64,000 nt of DNA from contig NZ_CP048812.1 in the NCBI RefSeq assembly GCF_010977575.1, positions 2,604,001 to 2,668,000 on the forward strand. Reading direction: 5' to 3'. Made by a program: the position numbers and the translations under genes. The DNA comes from Halomonas socia. GTDB taxonomy: Bacteria; Pseudomonadota; Gammaproteobacteria; Pseudomonadales; Halomonadaceae. A model generated the notes under the pieces. That model did no database searches, was not told the origin of the DNA, and was given only the letters and a program-made list of their open reading frames with translations. Below, piece by piece: positions 29,897 to 42,900 of this stretch (the stretch's first letter is position 1; every line of letters begins with the position of its first letter).

Positions 29897-30587
29897 TGTC
29901 GCCCTCTCCTGGCGGGTGGAAGGCCGGCTTGGCGGCCTGTGCATACTGCTCAAGATAGTCGAGGAAGCTGTCTCGGGCGATGTCCCGTGCGCCCAGGCTG
30001 GCCAGGTGGGCGGTGTGCATCTGGCAGTCGATCAGCCCGCCGCCATCGGCCTCGAGGTGCCTGGCCAGGGCCACCAGCGCGACCTTCGAGGCGTCGCGCT
30101 CCCGCGAGAACATCGATTCGCCGAAGAACATCCGGCCAATGGCCACGCCATACAGGCCGCCGACCAGTTCTTCTTCGCGCCATACCTCCACCGAATGGGC
30201 GTGACCGAGGCGGTGCAGGGCCAGGTAGGCGTGGTGCATCTCGGCGGTGATCCAGGTGCCCTCGTGGGCGGCTCGCGTCTCGGCACAGGTCTCGATGACC
30301 GCGGCGAAGGCGCGGTCGAGGCTGGTCGAGAAGCCGCCGTTGCGCAGGCGCTTGGCGAGGCTGCGGCGCACCTTGAGCTCCTCGGGAAATAGCACCATGC
30401 GCGGATCGGGGCTCCACCACAGGATCGGCTGATCGTCGCTGTACCAGGGGAAAATGCCGCGCCGATAGGCTGCCAGCAGCCACGCCGGCGTCAGCGCGCC
30501 GCCGGCAGCCAACAGGCCATCGGGATCGTCGAGGGCAGTGTCGGTCGGCGGAAACTGAATCGGCGTCGGGGGCAGCCAGGGCAGCAT
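29886..30587 (-). CDS. aat: Leucyl/phenylalanyl-tRNA--protein transferase Aat
   Basis: Aat transfers Leu or Phe from tRNA to N-terminal Lys and Arg residues, making ligands for ClpS. The 233-residue protein shows all family blocks: FPPTDTAL, GLLAAGGALTPAWLLAAYRRGIFPWY, the WWSPDPRMVL motif, then GTWITAEMHHAYLALHRLGHAHSVEVW and GRMFFGESMFS. The start at MLPWLPPTPIQFPP was chosen as usual for the family; the longer frame adds 12 residues. It overlaps bpt, so the two transferases are translationally coupled. Confidence 0.96.
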   Translation of the reverse strand: MLPWLPPTPIQFPPTDTALDDPDGLLAAGGALTPAWLLAAYRRGIFPWYSDDQPILWWSPDPRMVLFPEELKVRRSLAKRLRNGGFSTSLDRAFAAVIETCAETRAAHEGTWITAEMHHAYLALHRLGHAHSVEVWREEELVGGLYGVAIGRMFFGESMFSRERDASKVALVALARHLEADGGGLIDCQMHTAHLASLGARDIARDSFLDYLEQYAQAAKPAFHPPGEGDSEQ

Positions 30588-30767
30588 CGGTGGGCACGGT
30601 CTATATCGGAAGCGGGCGGCCATTATTGACCATGGGTGGGGTGGGGGTCATCCCCGGCGTGGCGCTGTCGCCGATTCCCTACTGTGATGCGGCCTGCTGG
30701 CTCGGTATGATGGCGCCATTGCAAGACCATGGAAGACGCCGTGACAGGCGTACAAGGGGAAGGTCGC

Positions 30768-33875
<3,108 letters not shown>

Positions 33876-33991
33876 GAAAAGCATGCAGCAATCGTGGAAG
33901 CGTCGGCCGGGCTGCAACGCTCTCTCGCGGGCGCTGTCCATGTATCGGGAACACAACCTCGCCGCCGAATGTGCGACGTAACGGAGTCAAG

Positions 33992-34621
33992 ATGAAACTG
34001 AAGACATCGCTGCTGGCCCTGTCGCTGGCTGCCGCCACGCCGCTCACCGCGCTGGCCGATGACGGTGCCCAGCGCCTTACCGAGCTGCTCGATTCGCTGC
34101 AGACCTATAACGCTGACTTCGAGCAGCAGATCCTCGACGGCAGCGGCCAGCGTCTCCAGGAGGCGCAGGGCCAGATGTGGCTGTCACGTCCCGGCAAGTT
34201 CCGCTGGGAAGTCGACGCGCCCTACCGCCAGGAGGTGGTGTCCGACGGTGACGAGATCTTCCTCCACGACCCGGACCTCGAGCAGGTCACCGTGCAGGCG
34301 CTGGATACCCGCGTCACCCATACCCCGGCACTGCTGCTCTCAGGCAGCGCCGCCGAGCTCACCGACAGCTACCAGGTGAGCCATCAGCAGCAGGGCGATA
34401 CCGAGACCTTCACCCTGGTGCCGCGCGGCGCCGATACGCTGTTCGAGGAGCTCAAGATGACCTTCTACGGCGAACAGTTCGGTGCCCTGCAGATGAACGA
34501 CAGCACCGGCCAGCGTACGGCCATCGAGTTCAGCAGTATCGAAGTCAACGGCAGCATCGATGACGCGATGTTCGCGTTCGAGATCCCCGACGGCGCCGAT
34601 GTGATCCGCGACGATCACTGA
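33992..34621 (+). CDS. lolA: Outer-membrane lipoprotein carrier protein LolA
   Basis: LolA is the periplasmic chaperone that carries lipoproteins from LolCDE to LolB. The 209-residue protein has a signal peptide ending in ALA before DDGAQRL and the LolA fold, seen as YNADFEQQILDGSGQ, GQMWLSRPGKFRWEVDAPY and the DLEQVTVQALD strand. GGAG precedes the selected ATG. It sits between ftsK and rarA, the widespread gammaproteobacterial order, and ends in a clear terminator. Confidence 0.95.
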   Translation: MKLKTSLLALSLAAATPLTALADDGAQRLTELLDSLQTYNADFEQQILDGSGQRLQEAQGQMWLSRPGKFRWEVDAPYRQEVVSDGDEIFLHDPDLEQVTVQALDTRVTHTPALLLSGSAAELTDSYQVSHQQQGDTETFTLVPRGADTLFEELKMTFYGEQFGALQMNDSTGQRTAIEFSSIEVNGSIDDAMFAFEIPDGADVIRDDH

Positions 34622-34641
34622 TCCCCGCCTTGCTTACGCTG

Positions 34642-34667
34642 ACGCCGCCTCCTAGGGCGGCGTTTTC
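34642..34667 (+). terminator. Rho-independent terminator of lolA
   Basis: The arms ACGCCGCC (34642-34649) and GGCGGCGT (34656-34663) form an eight-base-pair stem followed by TTTTC. The T run reaches the stop codon of the convergent rarA gene. Confidence 0.85.
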
Positions 34668-35994
34668 ATTTGTCGCCGTCCGCCTCGGCGTCGAGTTCGG
34701 CGCGCCACGCCATGATCTGCTTGAAGCGTGCCTCCTGGCCGTAGTCGCTGGGCTGGTAGAGGCTCGCCGGTGGCAGCTGCTCGGGCCAGCAGTCGTGGCG
34801 GCGGCCGGCGGGGTAGCCGTGGGGCTCGTGGTGGGCGTAGCGGTAGCCCTCGCCGTGGCCGAGCTCCTTCATCAGCTGGGTCGGCGCGTTACGCAGGTAG
34901 ACGGGGACCTCGAGGGTAGGGTGCTGGGCGGCGTGGGCCTTGGCCTGCTTCCAGGCCTGGTCGATGGCGTTGCTCTTGGGCGCCACCGCCAGGTGGATGG
35001 CGGCATGGGCGATGGCGCGCTGGCCCTCGTAGTCGCCGAGCCGCAGATAGGCGTCCCAGGCCGCCATCACCAGCGGCAGTGCCCGCGGGTCGGCGTTGCC
35101 GACGTCCTCCGAAGCGATCGCCGCCAGTCGCCGGATCACGTCGAGCGGGTCGCCGCCGCCCTGCATGAACTGCGCCATGTACATCAGCGCGGCGTCGACC
35201 CGAGAGGAGCGCACCGACTTGTGGATTGCCGAGAGCAGGTCGTAGTAATGATCGCCCTGCTTGTCGAAGGCGCTGGCCTGATGGCCGAGCACGTCGCCCA
35301 GTGCCTCGGCCTTGAGCCGCTCGCCATCGCCCTCGGGGACGCAGAAATCGCAGGCGGTCTCGAGTAGCCCCAGTGCACGCCGCGCATCGCCGCCAGCGCC
35401 TCGCGCCAGCATGCCGAGCACGCCATCGTCGACGCGGATGCGGCGCTGGCCGAGCCCCCGCTCGCTATCCGCGAGGGCCTGGCGCAGCACCGCTTCGAGC
35501 TCTTCCTGGGTCAGCGCCTTGAGCACATAGACCCTGGCCCGCGACAGCAGCGCCGAGTTGACCTCGAAGGAGGGGTTCTCGGTGGTGGCGCCGATCAGCG
35601 TCAACAGCCCGGATTCGACGTGGGGCAGCAGGGCGTCCTGCTGGCTCTTGTTGAGACGGTGGATCTCATCCAGGAACAGCAGAGTGCTGTGCTGCGACAG
35701 CTGTGCACGCTCTACCGCGGCGCGGATGTCCTTGACCCCGGCCATTACCGCCGAGAGCTGCTCGAGCTGGGCGCCGGATTCGTTGGCAAGAATCTCTGCC
35801 AGGGTGGTCTTGCCCACGCCCGGTGGGCCCCACAGGATCATCGAGCGAACGCTGGCGCTCTCCGCCATGCGGCGCAGCGGCTTGTCAGGGCCGACCAGCG
35901 CCTGCTGACCGATATATTCGTCCAGACGCCGCGGGCGCATGCGGTAGGCCAGCGGGGCACTGGCATTGGCGTGAGACTGGCTGAACAGATCCAT
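34666..35994 (-). CDS. rarA: Replication-associated recombination protein A (RarA/MgsA)
   Basis: RarA is a clamp-loader-like AAA+ ATPase that acts at stalled replication forks. The 442-residue protein carries [16 protein letters not shown] near the N-terminus, Walker [13 protein letters not shown], Walker [15 protein letters not shown] and the sensor region [19 protein letters not shown]. The C-terminal tetramerisation domain includes [16 protein letters not shown] and the late [16 protein letters not shown] stretch. It is convergent with lolA here, whereas in E. coli both genes run in the same direction; serS, which follows it there, is absent. Confidence 0.96.
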   Translation of the reverse strand: MDLFSQSHANASAPLAYRMRPRRLDEYIGQQALVGPDKPLRRMAESASVRSMILWGPPGVGKTTLAEILANESGAQLEQLSAVMAGVKDIRAAVERAQLSQHSTLLFLDEIHRLNKSQQDALLPHVESGLLTLIGATTENPSFEVNSALLSRARVYVLKALTQEELEAVLRQALADSERGLGQRRIRVDDGVLGMLARGAGGDARRALGLLETACDFCVPEGDGERLKAEALGDVLGHQASAFDKQGDHYYDLLSAIHKSVRSSRVDAALMYMAQFMQGGGDPLDVIRRLAAIASEDVGNADPRALPLVMAAWDAYLRLGDYEGQRAIAHAAIHLAVAPKSNAIDQAWKQAKAHAAQHPTLEVPVYLRNAPTQLMKELGHGEGYRYAHHEPHGYPAGRRHDCWPEQLPPASLYQPSDYGQEARFKQIMAWRAELDAEADGDK

Positions 35995-36172
35995 GACATC
36001 CTCAGTATGCTTCGTATGCGACGTTTGGCGACAGGCAGGATGACGCCATACCCACTAGGGTTAAACACTCACGGTCGCCGTGGCGTCATCCTAGCTTGTT
36101 GGAACCCGGAACGCCCTGACACGATCCAATGTCTTGCCGATGTCCGCCCTCGACACCAGAGGAGGTCCCACC

Positions 36173-36724
36173 ATGCCCATGCTGACTCAACTGCGCCAGG
36201 ATCATGCCAATATGGCGCGCCTGTTGCACGTGCTACAGCTCAAGCAGAAGACGCTCGCCGCCGGCGAGCGGCCTGATTTCCAGCTGATCCGTGAAGTCGT
36301 CGACTATATTCTCGACTACATGGAGGATTTCACCGTGCCACTCGAGCGGCTGTGCAGCGAGCAGCTTGCCGTGCAGGTGCCGGAAGTCCGTGATCTCAGC
36401 AACCGCCTGAGCGTCGACTACCGCGCGCTGCGTGAGCGGCTGCAGCGTCTATCCCAGGATATCGACATGATCCTGATGGACGCGGTGCTGCCCATGGACC
36501 GCTTCGCCGAGGACCTGCGCGCCTATCTCGAGGCCCACCGCGCCTACCTGCGCGACGAGCGCGAGGCGCTCTTCCCGCTGATCGCCGAGCACTTCGACGA
36601 CGCCGACCTGCGCCATCTGGCGACCCTGCTGCCCGAGGGCGCCAAGGCACGACTCGAATATCTGCAGGCCGCCTATCCCGAGCTCTACGCCGAGCTGCGG
36701 GCGACCCCGGAGCCGGCGCTGTAG
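36173..36724 (+). CDS. Hemerythrin-like helical protein with incomplete metal ligands
   Basis: The 183-residue protein resembles hemerythrin HHE-type four-helix bundles: helix 1 has LRQDHANMARLLHVL (His11) and helix 4 has AHRAYLRDEREALFPLI (His122 with Glu residues). The second motif, normally HxxxE, reads FTVPLERL, and the third helix has VDYRAL where a His is usual (Tyr83). The di-iron site is therefore probably incomplete. AGGAGG precedes the selected ATG; the longest frame adds 13 residues. It is divergent from rarA. The function is unknown; oxygen or iron sensing is the family theme. Confidence 0.7.
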   Translation: MPMLTQLRQDHANMARLLHVLQLKQKTLAAGERPDFQLIREVVDYILDYMEDFTVPLERLCSEQLAVQVPEVRDLSNRLSVDYRALRERLQRLSQDIDMILMDAVLPMDRFAEDLRAYLEAHRAYLRDEREALFPLIAEHFDDADLRHLATLLPEGAKARLEYLQAAYPELYAELRATPEPAL

Positions 36725-36964
36725 CAGGCGCGTCCGTATAGGCGAGGGAAAGCCGCTGGCACCGCGCCGCTGCAGGCCGGGTTAGGGCTTGCGTGCGGCG
36801 TGCTGGGCAGTCGGGGGCAGGCGCATGCGCGGCTCCAAGTACAGAAAAGTCGGTGCTGTAAAAATAGCCAGTATTCGGCTGTTGGGCAAGCGGGTTCGTG
36901 ATGGTCGAGTCGCGGCCGGCGGCAGGGTAGAATGCTCGGCATCGAACACACCGCGCGGGGCGCT

Positions 36965-37858
36965 ATGGACCGGCTACAGGCAATGCAGATATTTCGCGCC
37001 GTCGTCGAGGCGGGTAGCTTCGCCGGCGGGGCGCGCAAGCTCGGACTGTCCAACGCCATGGTCAGCAAGCAGATCTCGCGCCTGGAGGCGCTGCTCGGGG
37101 TACGCCTGCTGACGCGCACTACGCGACGTCTGCAGCTGACCGCAGAGGGCGAGCGCTATCTGCAGGGAGCCGCGCGGCTGCTCGACGAACTCGGTGAGCT
37201 GGAGGCGGAACTGGGCGAGCAGCGCGGCGAGGTGCGCGGCCGCCTGCGACTGTCGGCGCCGCTGGATTTTGGCGTGCGCGAGCTGATGCCGGCGCTGCAG
37301 GCCTTCGAGCAGGCCCACCCGGGGGTGGAGCTGGAGGTCGTGCTCGAGGATCGCCGCGTCGACCCGCTGGCCGAGGACTTCGACCTGGTGGTACGCATCG
37401 GCACCCTGGAGGACTCCAGCCTGATCGCTCGCCCGCTGATGGCGATGCCGGTTCACCTGTACGGCGCGCCAAGCTACTTCGAGCGCTACGGTGTGCCGCA
37501 GCATCCCCGCGAACTCGTCAACCATCGCTGCCTGCACTACAGCCTGCAGCGCGGTGGCCCGGGCTGGGTCTTCCAGGTTGACGGCCAACTGGAGCGGGTG
37601 CGCTATCGGCCGGTATTGACCTGCAACAATGGCCGCGCTCTGGTCGAGGCCGCGGCGCGCGGCATGGGGCTGGCGATGAAGCCGACCTTCCTCGGCGAGC
37701 CCGAGGTGCGCCGCGGCCGCCTGGTGCGCGTACTCGAGAGGTTTGCGCCGCCGCCGTTCGAGGTGCATCTGCTGTACGCCGAGCGCGAGCTGATGCCGGC
37801 GCGGCTGCGGGTGCTGATCGAGACGCTGCTGGCGCATTTCCAGGCGCGCTCGGCATGA
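36965..37858 (+). CDS. LysR-family transcriptional regulator
   Basis: The 297-residue protein has the LysR N-terminal winged helix (MQIFRAVVEAGSFAGGARKLGLSNAMVSKQISRLEALLGVRLL) followed by a periplasmic-binding-like effector domain with the GRLRLSAPLDFGVRELMPAL strand and the VEAAARGMGLAMKPTFL segment. It resembles the CrgA-type subgroup. The start at MDRLQAMQ is the usual family start. It overlaps murI by four bases (ATGA), an unusual partner, so its target is not evident from context. Confidence 0.9.
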   Translation: MDRLQAMQIFRAVVEAGSFAGGARKLGLSNAMVSKQISRLEALLGVRLLTRTTRRLQLTAEGERYLQGAARLLDELGELEAELGEQRGEVRGRLRLSAPLDFGVRELMPALQAFEQAHPGVELEVVLEDRRVDPLAEDFDLVVRIGTLEDSSLIARPLMAMPVHLYGAPSYFERYGVPQHPRELVNHRCLHYSLQRGGPGWVFQVDGQLERVRYRPVLTCNNGRALVEAAARGMGLAMKPTFLGEPEVRRGRLVRVLERFAPPPFEVHLLYAERELMPARLRVLIETLLAHFQARSA

Positions 37859-38670
37859 ACGGGCCACTGCTGGTGTTCGACTCCGGGGTCGGCGGGCTGT
37901 CGGTGGTAGCGGCCATGCGCCGGCAGCTGCCCGAGGCCTCGCTGACCTATGTCTGCGACAACGCCATGCTGCCCTATGGCACCAAGCCAGACGCTTGGCT
38001 GGTGGCGCGCTGCGTGGCGGTGTGCGAGGCAGCGGTGGCGGCCAGCGGTGCCAGCGCCCTGGTGGTGGCCTGCAACACCGCCAGCACCCTGGCCCTCGAG
38101 GCGCTGCGCGCCCGGCTGCCGATTCCGGTGGTGGGCACGGTGCCGGCGATCAAGCCCGCTGCGGCGCTGTCGCACAGCGGCCACCTGGCGCTGTTGGCCA
38201 CCTCGGCCACGGTCAATCGTCCCTACACGCGGCGGCTGATCGAGACCTTCGCCGGCCACTGCCGGGTGCAGCGCCTGGCCGCCGACCCGCTGGTCGGCCA
38301 GGCCGAGGCGTGGCTGGCTGGCGCGGCGCTCGAACCGGGCGTGATCGAGGCCTGCCTGGCGCCGCTGTGGCAGGATCCCGAACTCGACGCCGTGGTGCTC
38401 GGCTGCACTCACTTTCCGCTGCTGGGCGAGGCGCTGGTCGCCGCCGCGCCGCGGCCGGTGACCTGGGTCGACTCCGGCGACGCCATCGCCCGGCGGGTCG
38501 CCCAGGTGGTGTCGCCACTGCCGACACTGCCAGGCCCGCAGACCGCCTGGCTGACCCGCGAGGCGCCGTCGCTGGCACCGGCCCTGGCGCGTTTTGGCTT
38601 CGCCCAGGCGCGCTGCCTGGCGCTGGATGAGGTCCGCGCTGATACGTCGTTCCCTTCGTCGACGCCTTGA
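37855..38670 (+). CDS. murI: Glutamate racemase
   Basis: MurI makes D-glutamate for peptidoglycan. The 271-residue protein contains both catalytic cysteines, in VVACNTAS and in GCTHFPLL, and the FDSGVGGLSV substrate loop followed by YVCDNAMLPYGTK. These are the diagnostic blocks of the Asp/Glu racemase family. It is translationally coupled to the LysR gene and is followed 40 bases later by trmA. Confidence 0.96.
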   Translation: MNGPLLVFDSGVGGLSVVAAMRRQLPEASLTYVCDNAMLPYGTKPDAWLVARCVAVCEAAVAASGASALVVACNTASTLALEALRARLPIPVVGTVPAIKPAAALSHSGHLALLATSATVNRPYTRRLIETFAGHCRVQRLAADPLVGQAEAWLAGAALEPGVIEACLAPLWQDPELDAVVLGCTHFPLLGEALVAAAPRPVTWVDSGDAIARRVAQVVSPLPTLPGPQTAWLTREAPSLAPALARFGFAQARCLALDEVRADTSFPSSTP

Positions 38671-38709
38671 GGCGTCGCCTATACCGTATTCTCACCGGAA
38701 GGAGGCCAT

Positions 38710-39858
38710 GTGGCCGTACCCGTCGTCGACCCACCGCGCTACGCCGAGCAGCTCGAGGCCAAGCGTCAGCGCATCAGCGCACAGTTCGCGCGCTTCGATC
38801 CGCCGCCGCTGGAGGTGTTCGCCTCGCCGCCGAGCCACTACCGCATGCGCTGCGAATTCCGCCTGTGGCACGAGGGCGGCGAGCTGTTCTACGCGATGTT
38901 CGAGGTCGATCCCGACGATCCCAAGCACAAGCGGGTGATCCGCCTCGATCAGTATCCGGTGGCCAGTCGGCGTATCAATCAGCTGATGCCGCAACTGATC
39001 GAGGCGCTGCGCGATAACCCGCTGCTGCGCCGCAAGCTGTTCCAGGTCGAGTTTCTGACCACCCTGGCCGGCGAGGCGCTGGTCACGCTGATCTACCACA
39101 AGCCGCTGGACGAGGCCTGGGAGGCCGAGGCGCGGTCGCTGCAGGCGCGGCTGGATATCGCCATCATCGGCCGTTCACGCAAGCAGCGGCTGGTGCTCGC
39201 GCGCGACCACGTCTGGGAGCGGCTCGAGGTCGAGGGGCGCGAGTTTGCCTACCAGCAGGTCGAGAACAGCTTCACCCAGCCCAATGCCGAGATCTGCCGC
39301 GCCATGCTCGGCTGGGCGCGGGACGTGACCCGCGACAGCCAGGCCGCCGACCTGGTCGAGCTCTACTGCGGCAACGGCAACTTCACCGTGGCCCTGGCCG
39401 AGAACTTCCGCCGCGTGCTGGCCACCGAGATATCGCGCACCTCGGTGGCCAGTGCGCGGGAGAACCTGGCCGCCAACGGTATCGACAACGTGCAGGTGGG
39501 GCGCATGTCGGCGGAGGAGTTCGCCGCGGCACTCAAGGGCGAGAAGGGCGGTCGCCGGGTGGCCGAGATGGCACTGGACGACTACGATTTTTCTACCGTA
39601 CTGGTGGATCCGCCGCGGGCCGGGCTGGATGACGCCAGCTGTGCGCAGCTCAGCGGCTATCCGCGCATCGTCTATATTTCATGTAACCCTGATACGCTGG
39701 CGGCCAACCTCGAACGGCTCTGCGACAGCCACCGCATCACGCGCTTCGCGCTGTTCGACCAGTTTCCCTGGACCCATCACTGCGAGTGCGGAGTGCTGCT
39801 GGAACGCCGATGCACAACCGACATGACGCATGACAAGACTGGCAACTCAGTAGGTTAG
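38710..39858 (+). CDS. trmA: tRNA (uracil(54)-C5)-methyltransferase TrmA
   Basis: TrmA makes ribothymidine at position 54 of the T loop using SAM. The 382-residue protein has the SAM-binding motif VELYCGNGNF, the VDPPRAGLD motif, the catalytic Cys in YISCNP and the general-base Glu in HHCECGVLLER. The GTG start is preceded by GGAGG four to eight bases upstream. In contrast to RlmD, no N-terminal TRAM domain or iron-sulfur Cys cluster is present, which supports TrmA. Confidence 0.95.
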   Translation: MAVPVVDPPRYAEQLEAKRQRISAQFARFDPPPLEVFASPPSHYRMRCEFRLWHEGGELFYAMFEVDPDDPKHKRVIRLDQYPVASRRINQLMPQLIEALRDNPLLRRKLFQVEFLTTLAGEALVTLIYHKPLDEAWEAEARSLQARLDIAIIGRSRKQRLVLARDHVWERLEVEGREFAYQQVENSFTQPNAEICRAMLGWARDVTRDSQAADLVELYCGNGNFTVALAENFRRVLATEISRTSVASARENLAANGIDNVQVGRMSAEEFAAALKGEKGGRRVAEMALDDYDFSTVLVDPPRAGLDDASCAQLSGYPRIVYISCNPDTLAANLERLCDSHRITRFALFDQFPWTHHCECGVLLERRCTTDMTHDKTGNSVG

Positions 39859-39921
39859 ACGCTGCGCCGAGGGTAGAGTGACGCCACGTGCGACCCTGGG
39901 GGTCGCTCACTGGACGATTTC

Positions 39922-39942
39922 GCCGGTCGCGCTGCGACCGGC
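39922..39942 (+). promoter_or_regulatory. Hairpin in the trmA-gdhB gap, just before the gdhB ribosome binding site
   Basis: Perfect nine-base arms GCCGGTCGC/GCGACCGGC flank a GCT loop. The structure ends nine bases before the AGGTG that precedes the gdhB ATG. A second, weaker hairpin (GCGACC/GGTCGC region, about 39890-39907) stands directly upstream. They could terminate trmA transcription, attenuate gdhB or modulate its translation; no T run is seen. Confidence 0.4.
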
Positions 39943-39959
39943 TCAGGCCGAGGTGATGG

Positions 39960-42900
39960 ATGCAACACGTTGCGATCGAAGGCAAGCAGGAGTTTCTGGC
40001 TCAGCTTCAGGAGCAGTTGGTCAAGCGGCTGCCGGACGACAAGGTCAAGGCGATTACCGCCTTCGCCGATGCGTTCTATGCCAGTGCCTCGCTCGAGGAC
40101 ATGGCCGGGCGGCGCCCGGAGGACGTCTACGGCGCGACGCTGTCGACCTGGCACTTCATCCAGAGCCATGACCCGGCCAAGCCCAAGGTGCGGGTCTACA
40201 ACCCCGATTTCGCCGAGCACGGCTGGCAGTCGACCCACACCCAGGTCGAGGTCCTGCACGCCGATATGCCGTTTCTGGTCGATTCGGTGCGCATCGAGCT
40301 CAACCGCCGCGGCATCACCGTGCATGCCATCCACAATGCGGTGCTGGCCATGCAGCGCGATGCCAAGCATCGCCTGACTCGGGTGACCCGGGCCAACGAC
40401 AAAGACGCGCCGCCGTCGCGTGAGTCGCTGATGGTGATCGAGGTCGATCGCCACTCCGATCCCAAGCTGCTCGAGGAGATCGAGGCCAGCCTGCATGAGG
40501 TGCTGCTCGACGTACGCACCGCGGTGGCCGATTTCGAGGCCATGCGTGGGCAGGTCGCGGCCGCCCTCGATGAGCTCAAGGCCAAGCGCCCCAAGCAGGT
40601 CGATCCCGCCGACCACGACGAAGCCAAGGCCTTCCTCGCGTGGCTGCTCGACAATAACTTCACCTTCCTCGGCTATGACGAGTATGAGGTGGTGGAGGTC
40701 GACGGCCACGACGAGCTCAAGCTGGTCGAGGGCAGCGAGCTCGGGGTGTTTCGCCTCGACCAGCCGCGTTACCGCGAGCGGATCCGCAACGACCAGGGCG
40801 TCGATGGCGATCACTACGTGCTGATCCCCGAGCTGCTGTCGTTTGCCAAGAGTGCCCACCATGCCCGCGTGCATCGTCCGGCCTATCCCGATTACATCTC
40901 CATCGACCGCTATGACGCCAAGGGCCGGGTAATCGGCGAGCGGCGCTTCCTGGGGTTGTATGCTTCTACGGTCTACAACGAGTCGCCGCGCAACGTGCCG
41001 GTGCTGCGCAAGAAGTTCAACGCGGTGATGGAGGCCACCGGTGTCAACCCCGAGGGGCACGACGGCAAGCAGCTGATGCAGATCCTCGAGGTCTATCCCC
41101 GCGACGACCTGTTCCAGATCACCACCGAGGAGCTGACCCGTACCGCGCTTGGCATCCTCAATATCCGCGAGCGGCGTCGGGTGCGGCTGTTCGTGCGCGA
41201 AGACCGGTTCGGCAAGTTCTACTCCTGCCTGGTATTCGTGCCGCGGGACGTGTTCTCCACCGACCTGCGCGTGCGCATCCAGAACCTGCTGTGCGAAGAG
41301 CTCGACGCCTCCTTCGGCGACTTCAACACCTATCTCTCCGAGTCGGTGCTGGCGCGCATCCAGCTGATCCTGCGCTTCAACGGCGATGCCCCGGCCGACT
41401 ACGATCTCAAGCGCATCGAGAACAAGGTCATCAGCCTGGCGCGCAGCTGGCGCGACGAGCTTCACGAGGCGATGGTCGAGGGCTTCGGCGAGGAGCAGGC
41501 CAATCGCCTGATGGACGTCTATCGCGACGCCTTCCCGGCGGCCTATCGTGAGGACTTCACGGCGCGTACCGCGGTCTACGATATCCACCATGTCAATGAT
41601 CTGGACGCCGGCGCAGCGCTGTCGCTGTCGCTCTATCGGCTGGTCGAGGAGGAGGGCGACGGGGTCAATCTCAAGCTGTTCCACCGCGACCGGCCGATCC
41701 CGCTGTCCGACGTGCTGCCGGTGATGGAGAACCTCGGCCTGCGGGTGATCGGCGAGCGCCCCTACGAGATCACCCGTAACGATGGCACCTGCTGGATCCA
41801 CGACTTCGATCTCGAGCACCACACCAACGAGGTCGTCAACCTGCAGGAGATGCGCGAACCGTTCATCGATGCCTTCAAGCGCATCTGGAACGGCGAGGCC
41901 GAGAACGACGCCTTCAACCGCCTGGTGATCGGTGCCAACCTCAGCTGGCGCGAGGTGGCGATGCTGCGCGCCTACGCGCGCTACCTCAAGCAGATCCGTT
42001 TCGGCCTGTCGCAGCTCTACATCGCCACTACCCTGACCAAGCACCCGGAGATCACCCGCGAGCTGGTCAGCCTGTTCGAGCTGCGCTTCGACCCCGAGCA
42101 GGGCGATCGCGACAGCGAGGTCGAGGCGTGCCTGGCGCGCCTGCAGCACAGCCTCGACGGCGTCGCCAGCCTCAACGACGACCTGCTGCTGCGCCGCTAT
42201 ATCGAGCTTATCCAGGCCACCCTGCGCACCAACTACTATCAGCCCGGCGCCGACGGCGAGCTCAAGGACTACATCGCCTTCAAGCTCGACCCGACCCGCG
42301 TGCCCGACATGCCCAAGCCACGGCCGGCGTTCGAGATATTCGTCTACTCGCCGCGGGTCGAGGGCGTGCACCTGCGCGGCGGCAAGGTGGCCCGCGGTGG
42401 GCTGCGCTGGTCGGACCGCCGCGAGGACTTCCGCACCGAGGTGCTGGGGCTGGTCAAGGCCCAGCAGGTCAAGAATGCGGTGATCGTGCCGGTGGGTGCC
42501 AAGGGCGGCTTCGTCTGCAAGCGCCTGCCCGAGGGTGGCGACCGCGATGCCCTGCAGCGCGAAGGCATTGCCTGTTACCAGATCTTCATCCGTGCGCTGC
42601 TCGACGTCACCGACAATCTGGTGGCCGGCGAGGTAGTGCCGCCCCAGGCGGTGGTGCGCCACGACGATGACGACCCCTACCTGGTGGTCGCCGCCGACAA
42701 GGGCACCGCGACCTTCTCCGATATCGCCAACGAGATCTCCCTCGAGTACGGCCACTGGCTGGGTGACGCCTTCGCCTCGGGCGGCGCCAACGGCTACGAC
42801 CACAAGAAGATGGGGATTACCGCCAAGGGCGCCTGGGAGTCGGTCAAGCGCCACTTCCGCGAGTTCGGCGTCAATACCCAGGCCGATGCGTTCAGCGTGG

